Source of the DNA: Arsenicicoccus piscis
GTDB taxonomy: Bacteria; Actinomycetota; Actinomycetes; Actinomycetales; Dermatophilaceae
Assembly: GCF_022568835.1 (NCBI RefSeq)
Contig: NZ_JAKZHV010000001.1
Location: 434,001-498,000, forward strand
Length of the DNA stretch: 64,000 nucleotides
Direction: 5' to 3'
A model generated the notes under the pieces. It ran no database searches. It was not told the DNA's origin and saw nothing but the letters and a program-made list of their open reading frames with translations. Positions 27,244 through 35,681 of this stretch are shown here, in pieces. Within the stretch, counting starts at the first letter, position 1. Each line of letters opens with the position of its first letter. Both the position numbers and the translations under genes were made by a program.

Positions 27244-27888
27244 GTCAGCGACGCTGCCCGTGAACTGCACCAGTCCGCCGTGGTGACCGCCGTCGGGTCC
27301 GAGGTCGATGACGTGGTCGGCGGCTGCGATGACGTCGAGGTCGTGCTCGATGACGATGACGGTGCGGCCGCCGTCGACGAGGTGGTGGAGCAGGTCAACG
27401 AGCCGGCCGGTATCGATCGGGTGCAGGCCGGTGGTGGGTTCGTACAGGACGATGATCTCGGCACCGGCCGTGAGCTCCCGGGCCAGCTTGAGGCGCTGTC
27501 GTTCCCCGCCGGACAAGGTGGTGAGGTTCTGGCCGAGGGTCACGTAGCCGAGCCCGACCTGTGCGGCCGTGGTGAGCAGGCGGGTGAGGCGGGTGTCGGT
27601 CAGGTGGTCGTGTGCCTCGTCGATGGTCAGCTCGAAGACGTCCGCGATGGACAGCCCGTTCACTGTGTGTCGTAGGGCCCCGGGGGGAAGCGTCGGCCTG
27701 CACACGTCTCGCAGGGGGTGGTGACGGAGTCTGCGAAACCGAGGTCGATGAAGGTCAGGCCTGTGCCGTCGCAGGCACGGCAGCCCCCGTCGGCGTTGGG
27801 TGAGAAGAGCCCGGCAGGCTGGCCCGTCGCCTTGGCGTAGATGCGGCGGATCTCGTCGAGCATGCCGGTCCAGGACGCCAATGTCAGG
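27230..27888 (-). pseudogene. UvrA-like (DrrC-type) ATPase remnant
   Basis: Minus strand. A zinc-finger part reads [20 protein letters not shown] and CETCAGRRF to about 27,690. The frame then shifts and continues as [34 protein letters not shown] (signature) and [11 protein letters not shown]. Both frames are needed, so a one-base slip occurred in the CCCCCCGGGG run near 27,677-27,690. The N-terminal half, including the first ATPase, is absent. The Walker B motif reads [10 protein letters not shown], with Tyr in place of the essential Asp. This is a decayed C-terminal fragment of the UvrA-like protein that accompanies daunorubicin-type DrrAB exporters. A short direct repeat TCAGGCGTCG (27883 and 27919) marks its 5' border. 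Confidence 0.82.
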
Positions 27889-27918
27889 CGTCGCGCAGAC
27901 CTAGTCGGTCAGGCAGGG

Positions 27919-28695
27919 TCAGGCGTCGAGGTTGCGGTAGGCGCGCACGGCGAGGGGCGCGAAGACCGCCGTGACGACGCCTGACGTGACCAGCGAGAGC
28001 ATGACGGCGTGCTGTCCGGCCCAGGTGGTGGAGGTGAAGGTCGGTGACCCGGTCAGCTCGCGGACTGCGTTAGCGGCTGCTGACAAGGGGTTCCACTCGG
28101 CGACAGCGCCCAGCCAACGAGGCATGGTCGCCGGATCCACGAAGACCGACGAGAGCATGCTGATCGGCCACACGAGAATCTGAACCGCGACGACAACCTC
28201 AGGCGACGTGGCGCGCAGACCAGCGAACAGTCCGAGCCAGAGCAGCGCGAAACGGAAGGCGAGGAGCACCAGCGCGGCCTCGACGAGACCAGTCCAGCTG
28301 CCGGGTCGCCACCCCATGAGAAGGCCGGCTGTGCAGGTCGTGGCCAGCGCGAGCAGCGAGGCCGCCATGTCGGCCAGGCAGCGTCCCGCCGGCACGGCCG
28401 CGCCCGAGATGGGTAGGGATCGGAGCCTGTCGGTGATCGCGTTCTTCGCATCCGTGGTGATCGCGAGCATCGTTCCTTCCAGACCGAAGAGCATCGCGAC
28501 GGCCAGGACCCCTGGGACCGCATACCAAAAGTAGGTGGGTAGGTCGCCGGCGATGGCGCCACCGAGCAGGCCCCCCATCATGAGCAGGACCAGAGTCGGG
28601 AAGAGCAGATTGACCAGGAAGGGGACCGGCTGGGCTCGCCAGTGGCCGAACGTCCGACCGGCAAGGACGATGGACTGGGTGATGGCGCGGGTCAT
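27919..28695 (-). CDS. DrrB-like ABC-2 drug exporter permease
   Basis: 258 residues with six predicted membrane segments. LRSLPISGAAVPAGRCLADM is the conserved cytoplasmic motif of daunorubicin-type (DrrB/NodJ) permeases, and VDPATMPRWLGAVAEWNPLS is their late loop. Its start overlaps the ATPase stop by four bases. It exports drug-like compounds together with the ATPase. The UvrA-like remnant directly downstream completes the DrrABC-like gene order. Confidence 0.9.
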   Translation of the reverse strand: MTRAITQSIVLAGRTFGHWRAQPVPFLVNLLFPTLVLLMMGGLLGGAIAGDLPTYFWYAVPGVLAVAMLFGLEGTMLAITTDAKNAITDRLRSLPISGAAVPAGRCLADMAASLLALATTCTAGLLMGWRPGSWTGLVEAALVLLAFRFALLWLGLFAGLRATSPEVVVAVQILVWPISMLSSVFVDPATMPRWLGAVAEWNPLSAAANAVRELTGSPTFTSTTWAGQHAVMLSLVTSGVVTAVFAPLAVRAYRNLDA

Positions 28696-29465
28696 CGGTT
28701 CTCCTCGGCGGTCGTCGGGCCGTACAGGGTGAGGTAGAGGTCTTCGAGGGACGGTGGGCGAGTCTCGATCCGTGGGGGTCCCGCGAGGAGGCGCAGCTCG
28801 TCGATGGATCCAGCCAGGGCCACCGACCCGTCACGCAGGAAAACGACGTCGTCGGCCAGGGCATCTGCTTCCTCCAGGTACTGGGTCGTCAGGACCACAG
28901 CGGTCCCCTTGTCGACCAGCTCGCGCACCGCGTCCCACAGCGAACGGCGAGCCACCGGGTCCAGGCCAGTGGTCGGTTCGTCCACGAACAAGACACGCGG
29001 ACGGTTAATGAGCGCCACCGCAAGATCGATGCGTCGGCGCATCCCGCCCGAATACTGGCCAACCGGACGTCCCGCCGCCTCGACGAGGTCAAACTGCACG
29101 AGCAGCTCCGCGGCCCGCTGTCGCGCCGCAGCGGGAGCCAGCCCCAGCAGGCGCCCGAACAGGACGAGGTTCGCGCGACCCGACAACACCTCGTCCAGAG
29201 CTGCGTACTGACCCACCACACCGATCCGGCGCCGCACCGCAGAGCCGCTGGTTCTGATGTCGGCCCCAGCGACGCGAGCGCTACCACCCGTGGGGCGCGT
29301 CAGCGTCGTCAGCATCCGCAACGTCGTCGTCTTCCCCGCACCGTTCGCACCCAGCAGCGCCAGCACCCGACCCTCTTCCAGGCGAAGGTCCACGCCGTCG
29401 ACCGCAGCCGCCTGCCGACCTGGGAACCGCTTCGTCAGCCCCTCTGCCTCAAGGACCACCGTCAT
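28692..29465 (-). CDS. DrrA-like ABC exporter ATP-binding protein
   Basis: 257 residues from the ATG at 29465, preceded by AGAGGAG; the longer frame crosses the operator palindrome. Walker A GANGAGKTT, signature YSGGMRRRIDLA, Walker B VLFVDEPTTGLDP and the H-loop position (VLTTQYLEEAD, Gln instead of the usual His, as in DrrA-type proteins) are present. It powers the DrrB-like permease. The promoter faces the TetR operator. Confidence 0.92.
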   Translation of the reverse strand: MTVVLEAEGLTKRFPGRQAAAVDGVDLRLEEGRVLALLGANGAGKTTTLRMLTTLTRPTGGSARVAGADIRTSGSAVRRRIGVVGQYAALDEVLSGRANLVLFGRLLGLAPAAARQRAAELLVQFDLVEAAGRPVGQYSGGMRRRIDLAVALINRPRVLFVDEPTTGLDPVARRSLWDAVRELVDKGTAVVLTTQYLEEADALADDVVFLRDGSVALAGSIDELRLLAGPPRIETRPPSLEDLYLTLYGPTTAEENR

Positions 29466-29484
29466 CCCGAACTCCTCTCTAAGG

Positions 29485-29515
29485 CATCCGTACCGTACAT
29501 TGTACGGTACGGATG
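29485..29515. promoter_or_regulatory. 31-bp perfect palindromic TetR operator
   Basis: Arms 29485-29499 and 29501-29515 are exact 15-bp reverse complements around a central T, with the repeated core CGTAC-CGTAC. It lies in the 86-bp gap between the divergent ATPase and TetR starts. Such symmetry is expected for a TetR dimer-pair site that controls both directions. Confidence 0.85.
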
Positions 29516-29551
29516 GCGGATATATTCCCGGTACGAACAAGGAGGTCAGCG

Positions 29552-30310
29552 ATGAAGCCGTCCAGGGACGCCCGCTCAGGCGGCGAACCCGACCCGCTCC
29601 GCCTGCTCCAGCTCCTGTGGAGCCCCGCCACGAAGATGGGCCGGTCCGGCACGACGCTGGACGCCGTGGTCGAGCGTGCGGTCACCCTGGCCGACGCCGA
29701 CGGGATCGGGGCGCTGACGATGCGCCGCCTCGCCGACGAGGTGGGTGTGGGTGCCATGACCCTGTACGGCTACGTCCCCGGCAAGCCAGAGCTGGTCGAG
29801 CTGATGATCGACCGCGTGGCCGCGATGACGTACGCGGGACGTGACAAGCCCGCCGATCTGCCCGACTGGCGCGCCGCTCTACGGCACATCGCGACCAGCA
29901 ACTACGAACACGCCGTCGAGCACGGCTGGATCGGCGACGTGGCCCCGGCCAGGCCCATCCTGGGGCCCGGACACCTGGCGAAGTACGAGGACGAGCTCGC
30001 CCCGCTGGACGGTATAGGTCTGGACGACCTGGCCATGGACCAAGCCCTGACGCACGTGCTCGCCACCACGCAGCACGCAGCCCGATGGCAAGTGGCGATG
30101 GACCGGGCTCGTGCCGAGAGCAAGCTCTCCGACGCGCAGTGGTGGCAGACGGTCGGCCCTCGCCTCAGCGACATGCTCGGCGACAACGACCTGCCCATCT
30201 CCAGCCGCGTGGGCCACACCCTCGCCAATGCCGGCGACCCCCCAGGGTTCTGTGCACGTGCCGTCGAGACCATCGTCGGGGACCTGGAACGACGAGTTGG
30301 GCGACCTTGA
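29552..30310 (+). CDS. TetR-family regulator of the DrrAB-like exporter
   Basis: 252 residues from the ATG at 29552, which has a perfect AAGGAGG site; an upstream ATG at 29513 lies inside the operator. The N-terminal HTH is displaced ~40 residues by an extension (SRDARSGGEPDPLRLLQLLW) and reads ALTMRRLADEVGVGAMTLYGYV. The large C-terminal domain resembles the tetracycline-repressor-type ligand domain. It is divergent from the exporter across a 31-bp palindrome, so it is almost certainly its local repressor. Confidence 0.92.
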   Translation: MKPSRDARSGGEPDPLRLLQLLWSPATKMGRSGTTLDAVVERAVTLADADGIGALTMRRLADEVGVGAMTLYGYVPGKPELVELMIDRVAAMTYAGRDKPADLPDWRAALRHIATSNYEHAVEHGWIGDVAPARPILGPGHLAKYEDELAPLDGIGLDDLAMDQALTHVLATTQHAARWQVAMDRARAESKLSDAQWWQTVGPRLSDMLGDNDLPISSRVGHTLANAGDPPGFCARAVETIVGDLERRVGRP

Positions 30311-30342
30311 GGCGGTAGCGGGGAAGAGGCCCCCGCCGCACG

Positions 30343-30383
30343 CGACAGCCGGTCCCCCTCGTGGCGAGGGAGACCGGCTGTCG
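30343..30383. terminator. Bidirectional intrinsic terminator
   Basis: 19-bp arms (30343-30361 and 30365-30383) with one mismatch and a TGG loop, starting CGACAGCCGGT. It sits between the convergent TetR and S33-peptidase stops, so it can end transcription from both sides. Confidence 0.85.
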
Positions 30384-30403
30384 GGTGTTGCTCAGCGGAT
30401 CAC

Positions 30404-32041
30404 TCAGAGGGCCGCCTGAGCGTTCTCGAGGGACTCGCGCAGGTCACGGGACATGCCCGAGCGGGTCGAGCCACCGGTGCTACCGGACTTGGCGGCCGTG
30501 GGCGCGGGGTCCGGAGCCGGCACCGGGTCGCACTGGACGTCCGAGCGGTTCTTGCCCTTGACCCGCGGGTCGAGCTTGCCGGTGAGCAGGTAGTCCGCGA
30601 TCCGGTTGTCGGTGCAGGCCACGCCGGACAGCGAGCCGGAGTGGGTGGTGCCGCCGACGCCCTCGATGAGGACCGACTTCCGGAACGTGGCGCGGGTCTG
30701 CAGGGCGCCGGAGTACGGCGTGGCGCCGTCGTTGGTCTCGGCGATCATCAGGATCGGCGGCACGCCCTTGTCCTTGACCTTGACGGCCTTCTTGGCCGCC
30801 TTGGCGGGCCAGTAGAGGCACGGCATGTTGTAGCGCGCGTTGGCCCAGGTCTCGAACGGAGCCTGCTGGTGGACGCGCCAGTTGTCGACCTCCCACTTGT
30901 GCCAGCTGGTCGGCCACTGCACGTCGGTGCACTGCACGGCGTTGTAGACCGCGTAGGTGTTGTCCGAGCCGGGGCCGGCGCCGTTGGCGTCGTCGTAGGC
31001 GGCGACGACGGGGCCGTAGTCGCCCTTGACCGCGGCGACGAGCGCGGCGGCGGTGTCCTCCCAGCCATAGACGTAGTAGCCGGCCGACAGGAACGCGTCG
31101 GTCCACTCGTCCGGACCGATCTTGCCGGCGAACGGCGCCTTGCGGGTCTGCTCGAGCATGTTGAACCACAGCTGGCGGATCTTCGCGCCGTCGGTGCCGA
31201 GGTGGTAGGTGGCGTCGTGCTTGGCCACCCAGTCGAAGAAGATGCTCATGTTGCGGTCGAACGCGACGTCCTGGTCGAGGTTGGCGTCGTACCAGACGCG
31301 CTTGGCGTTGACGACGCCGTCCCAGACCATGCGGCGGACCCGCTCGGGATACATCGTCGCGTAGACCTGACCGAGGTAGGTGCCGTAGGAGAAGCCGTAG
31401 TAGTTGATCTGCTTGGCACCGAACGCCTTGCGGATGCTCTCCATGTCCTGGACCCAGTCGGTGGTCTTCATGTGGTCGAGCAGCTCACCGCCCGCCTTGG
31501 CGCACGCGTTGGCGTAGCCGGCGGCCTTGTTCATCCAGACGATGTTGGACTGGCGCGAGTTCGGCACGTAGTCCGGCCGGTTGTAGCCGAAGTAGTCGCC
31601 GTCGCAGGTGAGCTTGGGCTGGCTGGTCCCGACGCCGCGCGGGTCGAAGCCGATCCAGTCGTAGGGGTCGCCCGCCTTGTTGGGCACGAAGCCGCCGAGC
31701 CGCGCGAGGTTGAGGCCGGAGCCACCAGGACCACCGGGGTTGACCAGCATGATCCCCTGGGCCGCGGAGTCCGCCGTCTTGTGCTTGATCCGGGAGACGC
31801 CGATCTTGATCTTGGTGCCGTTCGGGTTGGCGTAGTCGAGCGGCACGGTGAGCAGTCCGCACTCAGCCTTGGCGGCGACCATGGCCTTGCTCGCGCAGGT
31901 GCCCCACTCGATGGGTGGCGGTGTGTAGCCGGGCGGCGTGCGGTGCCCCCCGGTGGACTCGGCGGCGGTGGCGGTGGGGACTGCGACGAGACCCACACCG
32001 GCGACGCTGAAGGCGAGCAGGGCTGAGGCGAGCTTCTTCAT
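30404..32041 (-). CDS. Secreted S33-family peptidase (tripeptidyl aminopeptidase-like)
   Basis: 545 residues from the ATG at 32041. A signal peptide (KKLASALLAFSVAGVGLVAV, cleavage near TATAAES) is followed by an alpha/beta-hydrolase fold: oxyanion loop LVNPGGPGGSG, GFDPRGVGTS, nucleophile in YGFSYGTYLG, Asp in ETNDGATPY and His in GGTTHSGSL. A C-terminal TAP-like domain and a Pro/Ser-rich tail complete it. It likely trims peptides outside the cell. Divergent from the FAD dehydrogenase. Confidence 0.9.
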   Translation of the reverse strand: MKKLASALLAFSVAGVGLVAVPTATAAESTGGHRTPPGYTPPPIEWGTCASKAMVAAKAECGLLTVPLDYANPNGTKIKIGVSRIKHKTADSAAQGIMLVNPGGPGGSGLNLARLGGFVPNKAGDPYDWIGFDPRGVGTSQPKLTCDGDYFGYNRPDYVPNSRQSNIVWMNKAAGYANACAKAGGELLDHMKTTDWVQDMESIRKAFGAKQINYYGFSYGTYLGQVYATMYPERVRRMVWDGVVNAKRVWYDANLDQDVAFDRNMSIFFDWVAKHDATYHLGTDGAKIRQLWFNMLEQTRKAPFAGKIGPDEWTDAFLSAGYYVYGWEDTAAALVAAVKGDYGPVVAAYDDANGAGPGSDNTYAVYNAVQCTDVQWPTSWHKWEVDNWRVHQQAPFETWANARYNMPCLYWPAKAAKKAVKVKDKGVPPILMIAETNDGATPYSGALQTRATFRKSVLIEGVGGTTHSGSLSGVACTDNRIADYLLTGKLDPRVKGKNRSDVQCDPVPAPDPAPTAAKSGSTGGSTRSGMSRDLRESLENAQAAL

Positions 32042-32203
32042 CCTGGTCTCTTTCGGTCGATGGCGATCCTGATGGTTTTCACACCTAACCACCAAGAAGA
32101 CGCCCTGCCCACCCCCAACACGTAGAACTCTGATCACTGACAGTGATTTCATTCCTCCCTGCAGCGGGAACTTCTCGGCCGGCTCTTAGGTGAGGATGGG
32201 GCC

Positions 32204-33901
32204 ATGACTCCTCACCTTCCCGGTCCCGCCCTCGACGACAGCCACGCCGACCTGGTCGTCGTCGGAGCCGGTCTCGCCGGGCTGGTGGCCGCCGCCGAGG
32301 CCGCGGATCTCGGGCGCACGGTGCTGGTCCTGGACCAGGAGCCGGCGCAGTCGCTCGGCGGTCAGGCGTTCTGGTCGCTCGGCGGGCTGTTCCTCGTAGA
32401 CACCCCCGAGCAGCGTCGGATGGGGGTGCACGACTCGCTCCAGCTCGCCTGGGCGGACTGGCTCGGCAGCGCCAAGTTCGACCGCCCCGAGGACCACTGG
32501 CCCCGGCAGTGGGCGCGCGCCTACGTCGAGTTCGCGGCCGGCGAGAAGCGAGCGTGGCTGGCGGCGCAGGGTCTACGACTGATCCCCGTCGTGGGCTGGG
32601 CCGAGCGCGGTGACGGGCGCGCCGAGGGGCACGGCAACTCGGTGCCCCGCTTCCACCTCACCTGGGGCACCGGACCGGGCGTGCTGGAGCCATTCGTGCG
32701 ACGGGTGCGCGAGCACGTCGACGCCGGGCGGATCCGGCTGCTGTTTCGCCGACGCGTCGACGGCCTGGTGCTCGAGGGTGGGGCGGTCACCGGGGTGCGG
32801 GGTGCGGTGCTCGCCCCGAGCGACGTCGAGCGCGGTCGGCCGAGCTCGCGCGAGGAGGTCGGCGAGTTCGCCGTCCGCGCGCAGGCCGTCATCGTCACCT
32901 CGGGCGGCATCGGCGGCGACGTGGACCTGGTCCGTCGCGCCTGGCCCGCTCGCCTCAGCACTCCGCCGCGCGAGGTGGTCGTCGGCGTCCCCGCGCACGT
33001 CGACGGACGCATGCTCGCGATCGCGCAGGACGCCGGGGCGAGCCTGATCAACCCGGACCGCATGTGGCACTACGTCGAGGGCCTGCGCAACTGGGACCCG
33101 ATCTGGCCCCAGCACGGCATCCGGATCCTGCCGGGACCGTCGTCGCTGTGGCTGGACGCCCGGGGTCGACGACTGCCCGCCCCGTTCTACCCCGGCTTCG
33201 ACACCCTCGGCACCCTGCGGCACCTGCGCGGCACGGGCTACGACCACAGCTGGTTCGTGCTCACCCAGAAGGTCATCGAGAAGGAGTTCGCGCTGTCCGG
33301 GTCGGAGCAGAACCCCGACTTCACCGGCAAGGACCTGCGGCTGCTCGCCTCGCGGCTGGGGTCCGGCGCGCCCGGGCCGGTCGAGGCGTTCAAGCAGCAC
33401 GGCGCGGACTTCGTCGTCGCCGACACCCTCACCGAGCTCGTCGACGGCATGAACCGCGTCGGTGGTCCGGGCGACGACGGCACCGCCCTGATCGACGAGC
33501 AGGAGCTGCGCGCGCTGATCGAGGCCCGTGATCGGCAGCTCGCCAACCCGTTCGGCAAAGACGCCCAGGTCAGCGCCATCCGCGCCGCCCGGCGCTACCG
33601 CGGCGACCGGATCATGCGCACGGCCGCCCCGCACGCGTTCCTCGACCCCGCCAACGGGCCGCTCATCGCGGTGCGGCTGAACATCCTCACCCGCAAGACC
33701 CTCGGCGGCCTCGAGACCGACCTCTCCGGCCGCGCGCTGCGCCCCGGCGGGGAGCCGCTGCCCGGGCTCTACGCCGCCGGCGAGGTGAGCGGCTTCGGCG
33801 GTGGCGGCATGCACGGCTACAACGCCCTCGAGGGCAGCTTCCTCGGCGGCTGCCTGTTCTCCGGGCGGGTCGCCGGCCGCGCCGCCGCCTCAACCTTGTA
33901 G
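32204..33901 (+). CDS. FAD-binding dehydrogenase (KstD/fumarate-reductase-like)
   Basis: 565 residues. The FAD site ADLVVVGAGLAGLVAAAEAA is near the N-terminus. SLGGQAFWSLGGLFLVDTPE and the C-terminal GLYAAGEVSGFGGGGMHGYN are typical of the 3-ketosteroid-delta1-dehydrogenase/flavoprotein branch often annotated as FAD-binding dehydrogenase. It is cytosolic and monofunctional. A steroid substrate is possible but unproven, as no steroid genes are nearby. Converges on the vWA gene with a 19-bp gap. Confidence 0.85.
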   Translation: MTPHLPGPALDDSHADLVVVGAGLAGLVAAAEAADLGRTVLVLDQEPAQSLGGQAFWSLGGLFLVDTPEQRRMGVHDSLQLAWADWLGSAKFDRPEDHWPRQWARAYVEFAAGEKRAWLAAQGLRLIPVVGWAERGDGRAEGHGNSVPRFHLTWGTGPGVLEPFVRRVREHVDAGRIRLLFRRRVDGLVLEGGAVTGVRGAVLAPSDVERGRPSSREEVGEFAVRAQAVIVTSGGIGGDVDLVRRAWPARLSTPPREVVVGVPAHVDGRMLAIAQDAGASLINPDRMWHYVEGLRNWDPIWPQHGIRILPGPSSLWLDARGRRLPAPFYPGFDTLGTLRHLRGTGYDHSWFVLTQKVIEKEFALSGSEQNPDFTGKDLRLLASRLGSGAPGPVEAFKQHGADFVVADTLTELVDGMNRVGGPGDDGTALIDEQELRALIEARDRQLANPFGKDAQVSAIRAARRYRGDRIMRTAAPHAFLDPANGPLIAVRLNILTRKTLGGLETDLSGRALRPGGEPLPGLYAAGEVSGFGGGGMHGYNALEGSFLGGCLFSGRVAGRAAASTL

Positions 33902-33920
33902 CCCTCCTGCGCACACTCAC

Positions 33921-35657
33921 TCAGCTGGCGGGGCGGACGCCCTCGGGTCGGACGGGGACGAGCGCGTCGACCAGGACGTCGCGGACGGTGGCGCCCTTGT
34001 CGCCGTTGAACGCCGAGCCACCGGCAGCACCCGCGATCTGGCGCAGCACGCCGAGGTCGGCCTCGGCGCCGATGCCGATCAGGATCAGCTTGACCGGGCG
34101 CTGGGGCGTGGTGGCGGCCTTGACCTTGGTCAGCAGCGCAGGTAGACCGATGGTCTTGGGGTCCTCGTTCTTGCCGTCGGTGAGCACGATGACGACGTTG
34201 GCGAGCTTCGGGTCGTAGGTCCGCACCGCCTGGTCGTAGGCCGCCCAGATCGTGTCGTAGAGCCCGGTCCCGCCGCCGACCTGCGACCGGATCGACCCGA
34301 AGGCGCGCAGCACGTTCTCGCCGTGCGTGGTCGATCCCTCCTTGGCCGAGACCGGCGCGACGGGGGCCAGCTGCTTCCAGTCCTGACCGGGTCCGCCGCG
34401 GTTCTCGGCGAACAGCCACAGGCCGACCCGCGTGCCGGGCGGCACCTGCCCCATCGCCTCGCCGGCGCTCTTGGTCGCGGCGTCGATGCGGGTCATGCCG
34501 TTTGCGGTCTTGTACTTCATCGACCCGGACGCGTCGATCACGGTCAGCAGCCGCAGGTCGCGCGACATCGAGGCCCAGGTGCTCATGGTGAGGTCTACGA
34601 GACCGGGGGTCGGCCGCACGACGACCTTGGGCTGGGCCGGCATGCCGGGGACACCGGGGCCGGCGCCATCGCCGACGCGCATCCCGGCCTCGGTGAGGGC
34701 CGCCTGCCCGGAGTCCCCGCGCAGCGCGGCCAGCAGCTGGGTGACCTCGTTGCTCACCTCCTTGGTCGAGGAGGTGGTGAACGGCGTGAACTGCAGCGCA
34801 CCCACGCCCTCGGACGGCACCAGGGCCGAGAGAGGGGCGTTCGGGTGGTCCTTGTTGAAGGCGGCCATCGCCTGCTCGCTGAGCGGGAAGACCGCGGCGT
34901 CCTTGGCCGCACCGGCCGCACCCTGCAGCAGGGCGGCGTCGGTCGAGGCTGTGCGCGACAGCGGGATGACGGCGTTCGTCAGCGCCTTCTGCCCGGCGGT
35001 ATTCGAGGCGGTGCCCGTCCACGCGGCGAGCAGCATGACGGCGGACGTCGTGGACTGGTCCGGCTTGGCGACGCGCAGCTTGTCGCCCACGGACCCGACG
35101 ATCTGCAGCCAGGGCCGGGACCCGTCGCCGAAGGAGGACAGCGCCTTCGGCACGGCGAACGCGATCGGGCTCGAGGCGATCGGGGCCCCCGACGCGACGA
35201 CGGTGCCCGCCTTGGCCTTGTTGACCTGATCGGCGTAGATCGGGGAGTCGGGGATCCACAGCGCCGGCAGGTCTGTGCCCGTCGTGATCCCCTGCGCCGC
35301 GATGACCGGTGCCGCACCGGTGACCTGGTAGTCCGCGCAGCCGCCGGCCGACCGCAGCTGGGTCGCGACGGAGCGCACCACGTCGACGATCTGGGGGGCG
35401 ACGCTCACCCGCACCGGCGTCGTCGTCGCGCACGAGCTCGCGGAGCCGCCGGCCGCCGCCTGGCCCGCGCCCGCACCGCCGGCCGCCGAGCCGGAGGCGG
35501 ACGAGGCCGGGGTGTCCGGGCTGGAGACGCAGGACGACAGGACGAGGGCCGCGCCGGCGACGACACCCGCCATCCCGTGGCGCGTGGCGGGCGCCCCGCC
35601 TGGGCGGTGGCCTCGAGCGAACGGGCCGTGGACGGGGGCGCGGTGCTTGCCGGTCAT
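33921..35657 (-). CDS. Lipoprotein with solute-binding-like and von Willebrand A domains
   Basis: 578 residues. A signal peptide ends in the lipobox VLSSC (about residue 43), then an Ala/Ser-rich linker. The middle ~280 residues resemble a type-2 periplasmic binding fold (QIVDVVRSVATQLRSAGG). The last ~200 form a vWA domain with a complete MIDAS motif VIDASGSMKYK, TRVGLWLFA and VIVLTDGKNED. It is probably a metal-dependent adhesion or assembly protein on the outer face of the membrane. The preceding vWA-like gene is 24 bp upstream in the same operon. Confidence 0.85.
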   Translation of the reverse strand: MTGKHRAPVHGPFARGHRPGGAPATRHGMAGVVAGAALVLSSCVSSPDTPASSASGSAAGGAGAGQAAAGGSASSCATTTPVRVSVAPQIVDVVRSVATQLRSAGGCADYQVTGAAPVIAAQGITTGTDLPALWIPDSPIYADQVNKAKAGTVVASGAPIASSPIAFAVPKALSSFGDGSRPWLQIVGSVGDKLRVAKPDQSTTSAVMLLAAWTGTASNTAGQKALTNAVIPLSRTASTDAALLQGAAGAAKDAAVFPLSEQAMAAFNKDHPNAPLSALVPSEGVGALQFTPFTTSSTKEVSNEVTQLLAALRGDSGQAALTEAGMRVGDGAGPGVPGMPAQPKVVVRPTPGLVDLTMSTWASMSRDLRLLTVIDASGSMKYKTANGMTRIDAATKSAGEAMGQVPPGTRVGLWLFAENRGGPGQDWKQLAPVAPVSAKEGSTTHGENVLRAFGSIRSQVGGGTGLYDTIWAAYDQAVRTYDPKLANVVIVLTDGKNEDPKTIGLPALLTKVKAATTPQRPVKLILIGIGAEADLGVLRQIAGAAGGSAFNGDKGATVRDVLVDALVPVRPEGVRPAS

Positions 35658-35681
35658 GATCGGTCTTCCTGGGTGAGGGGG

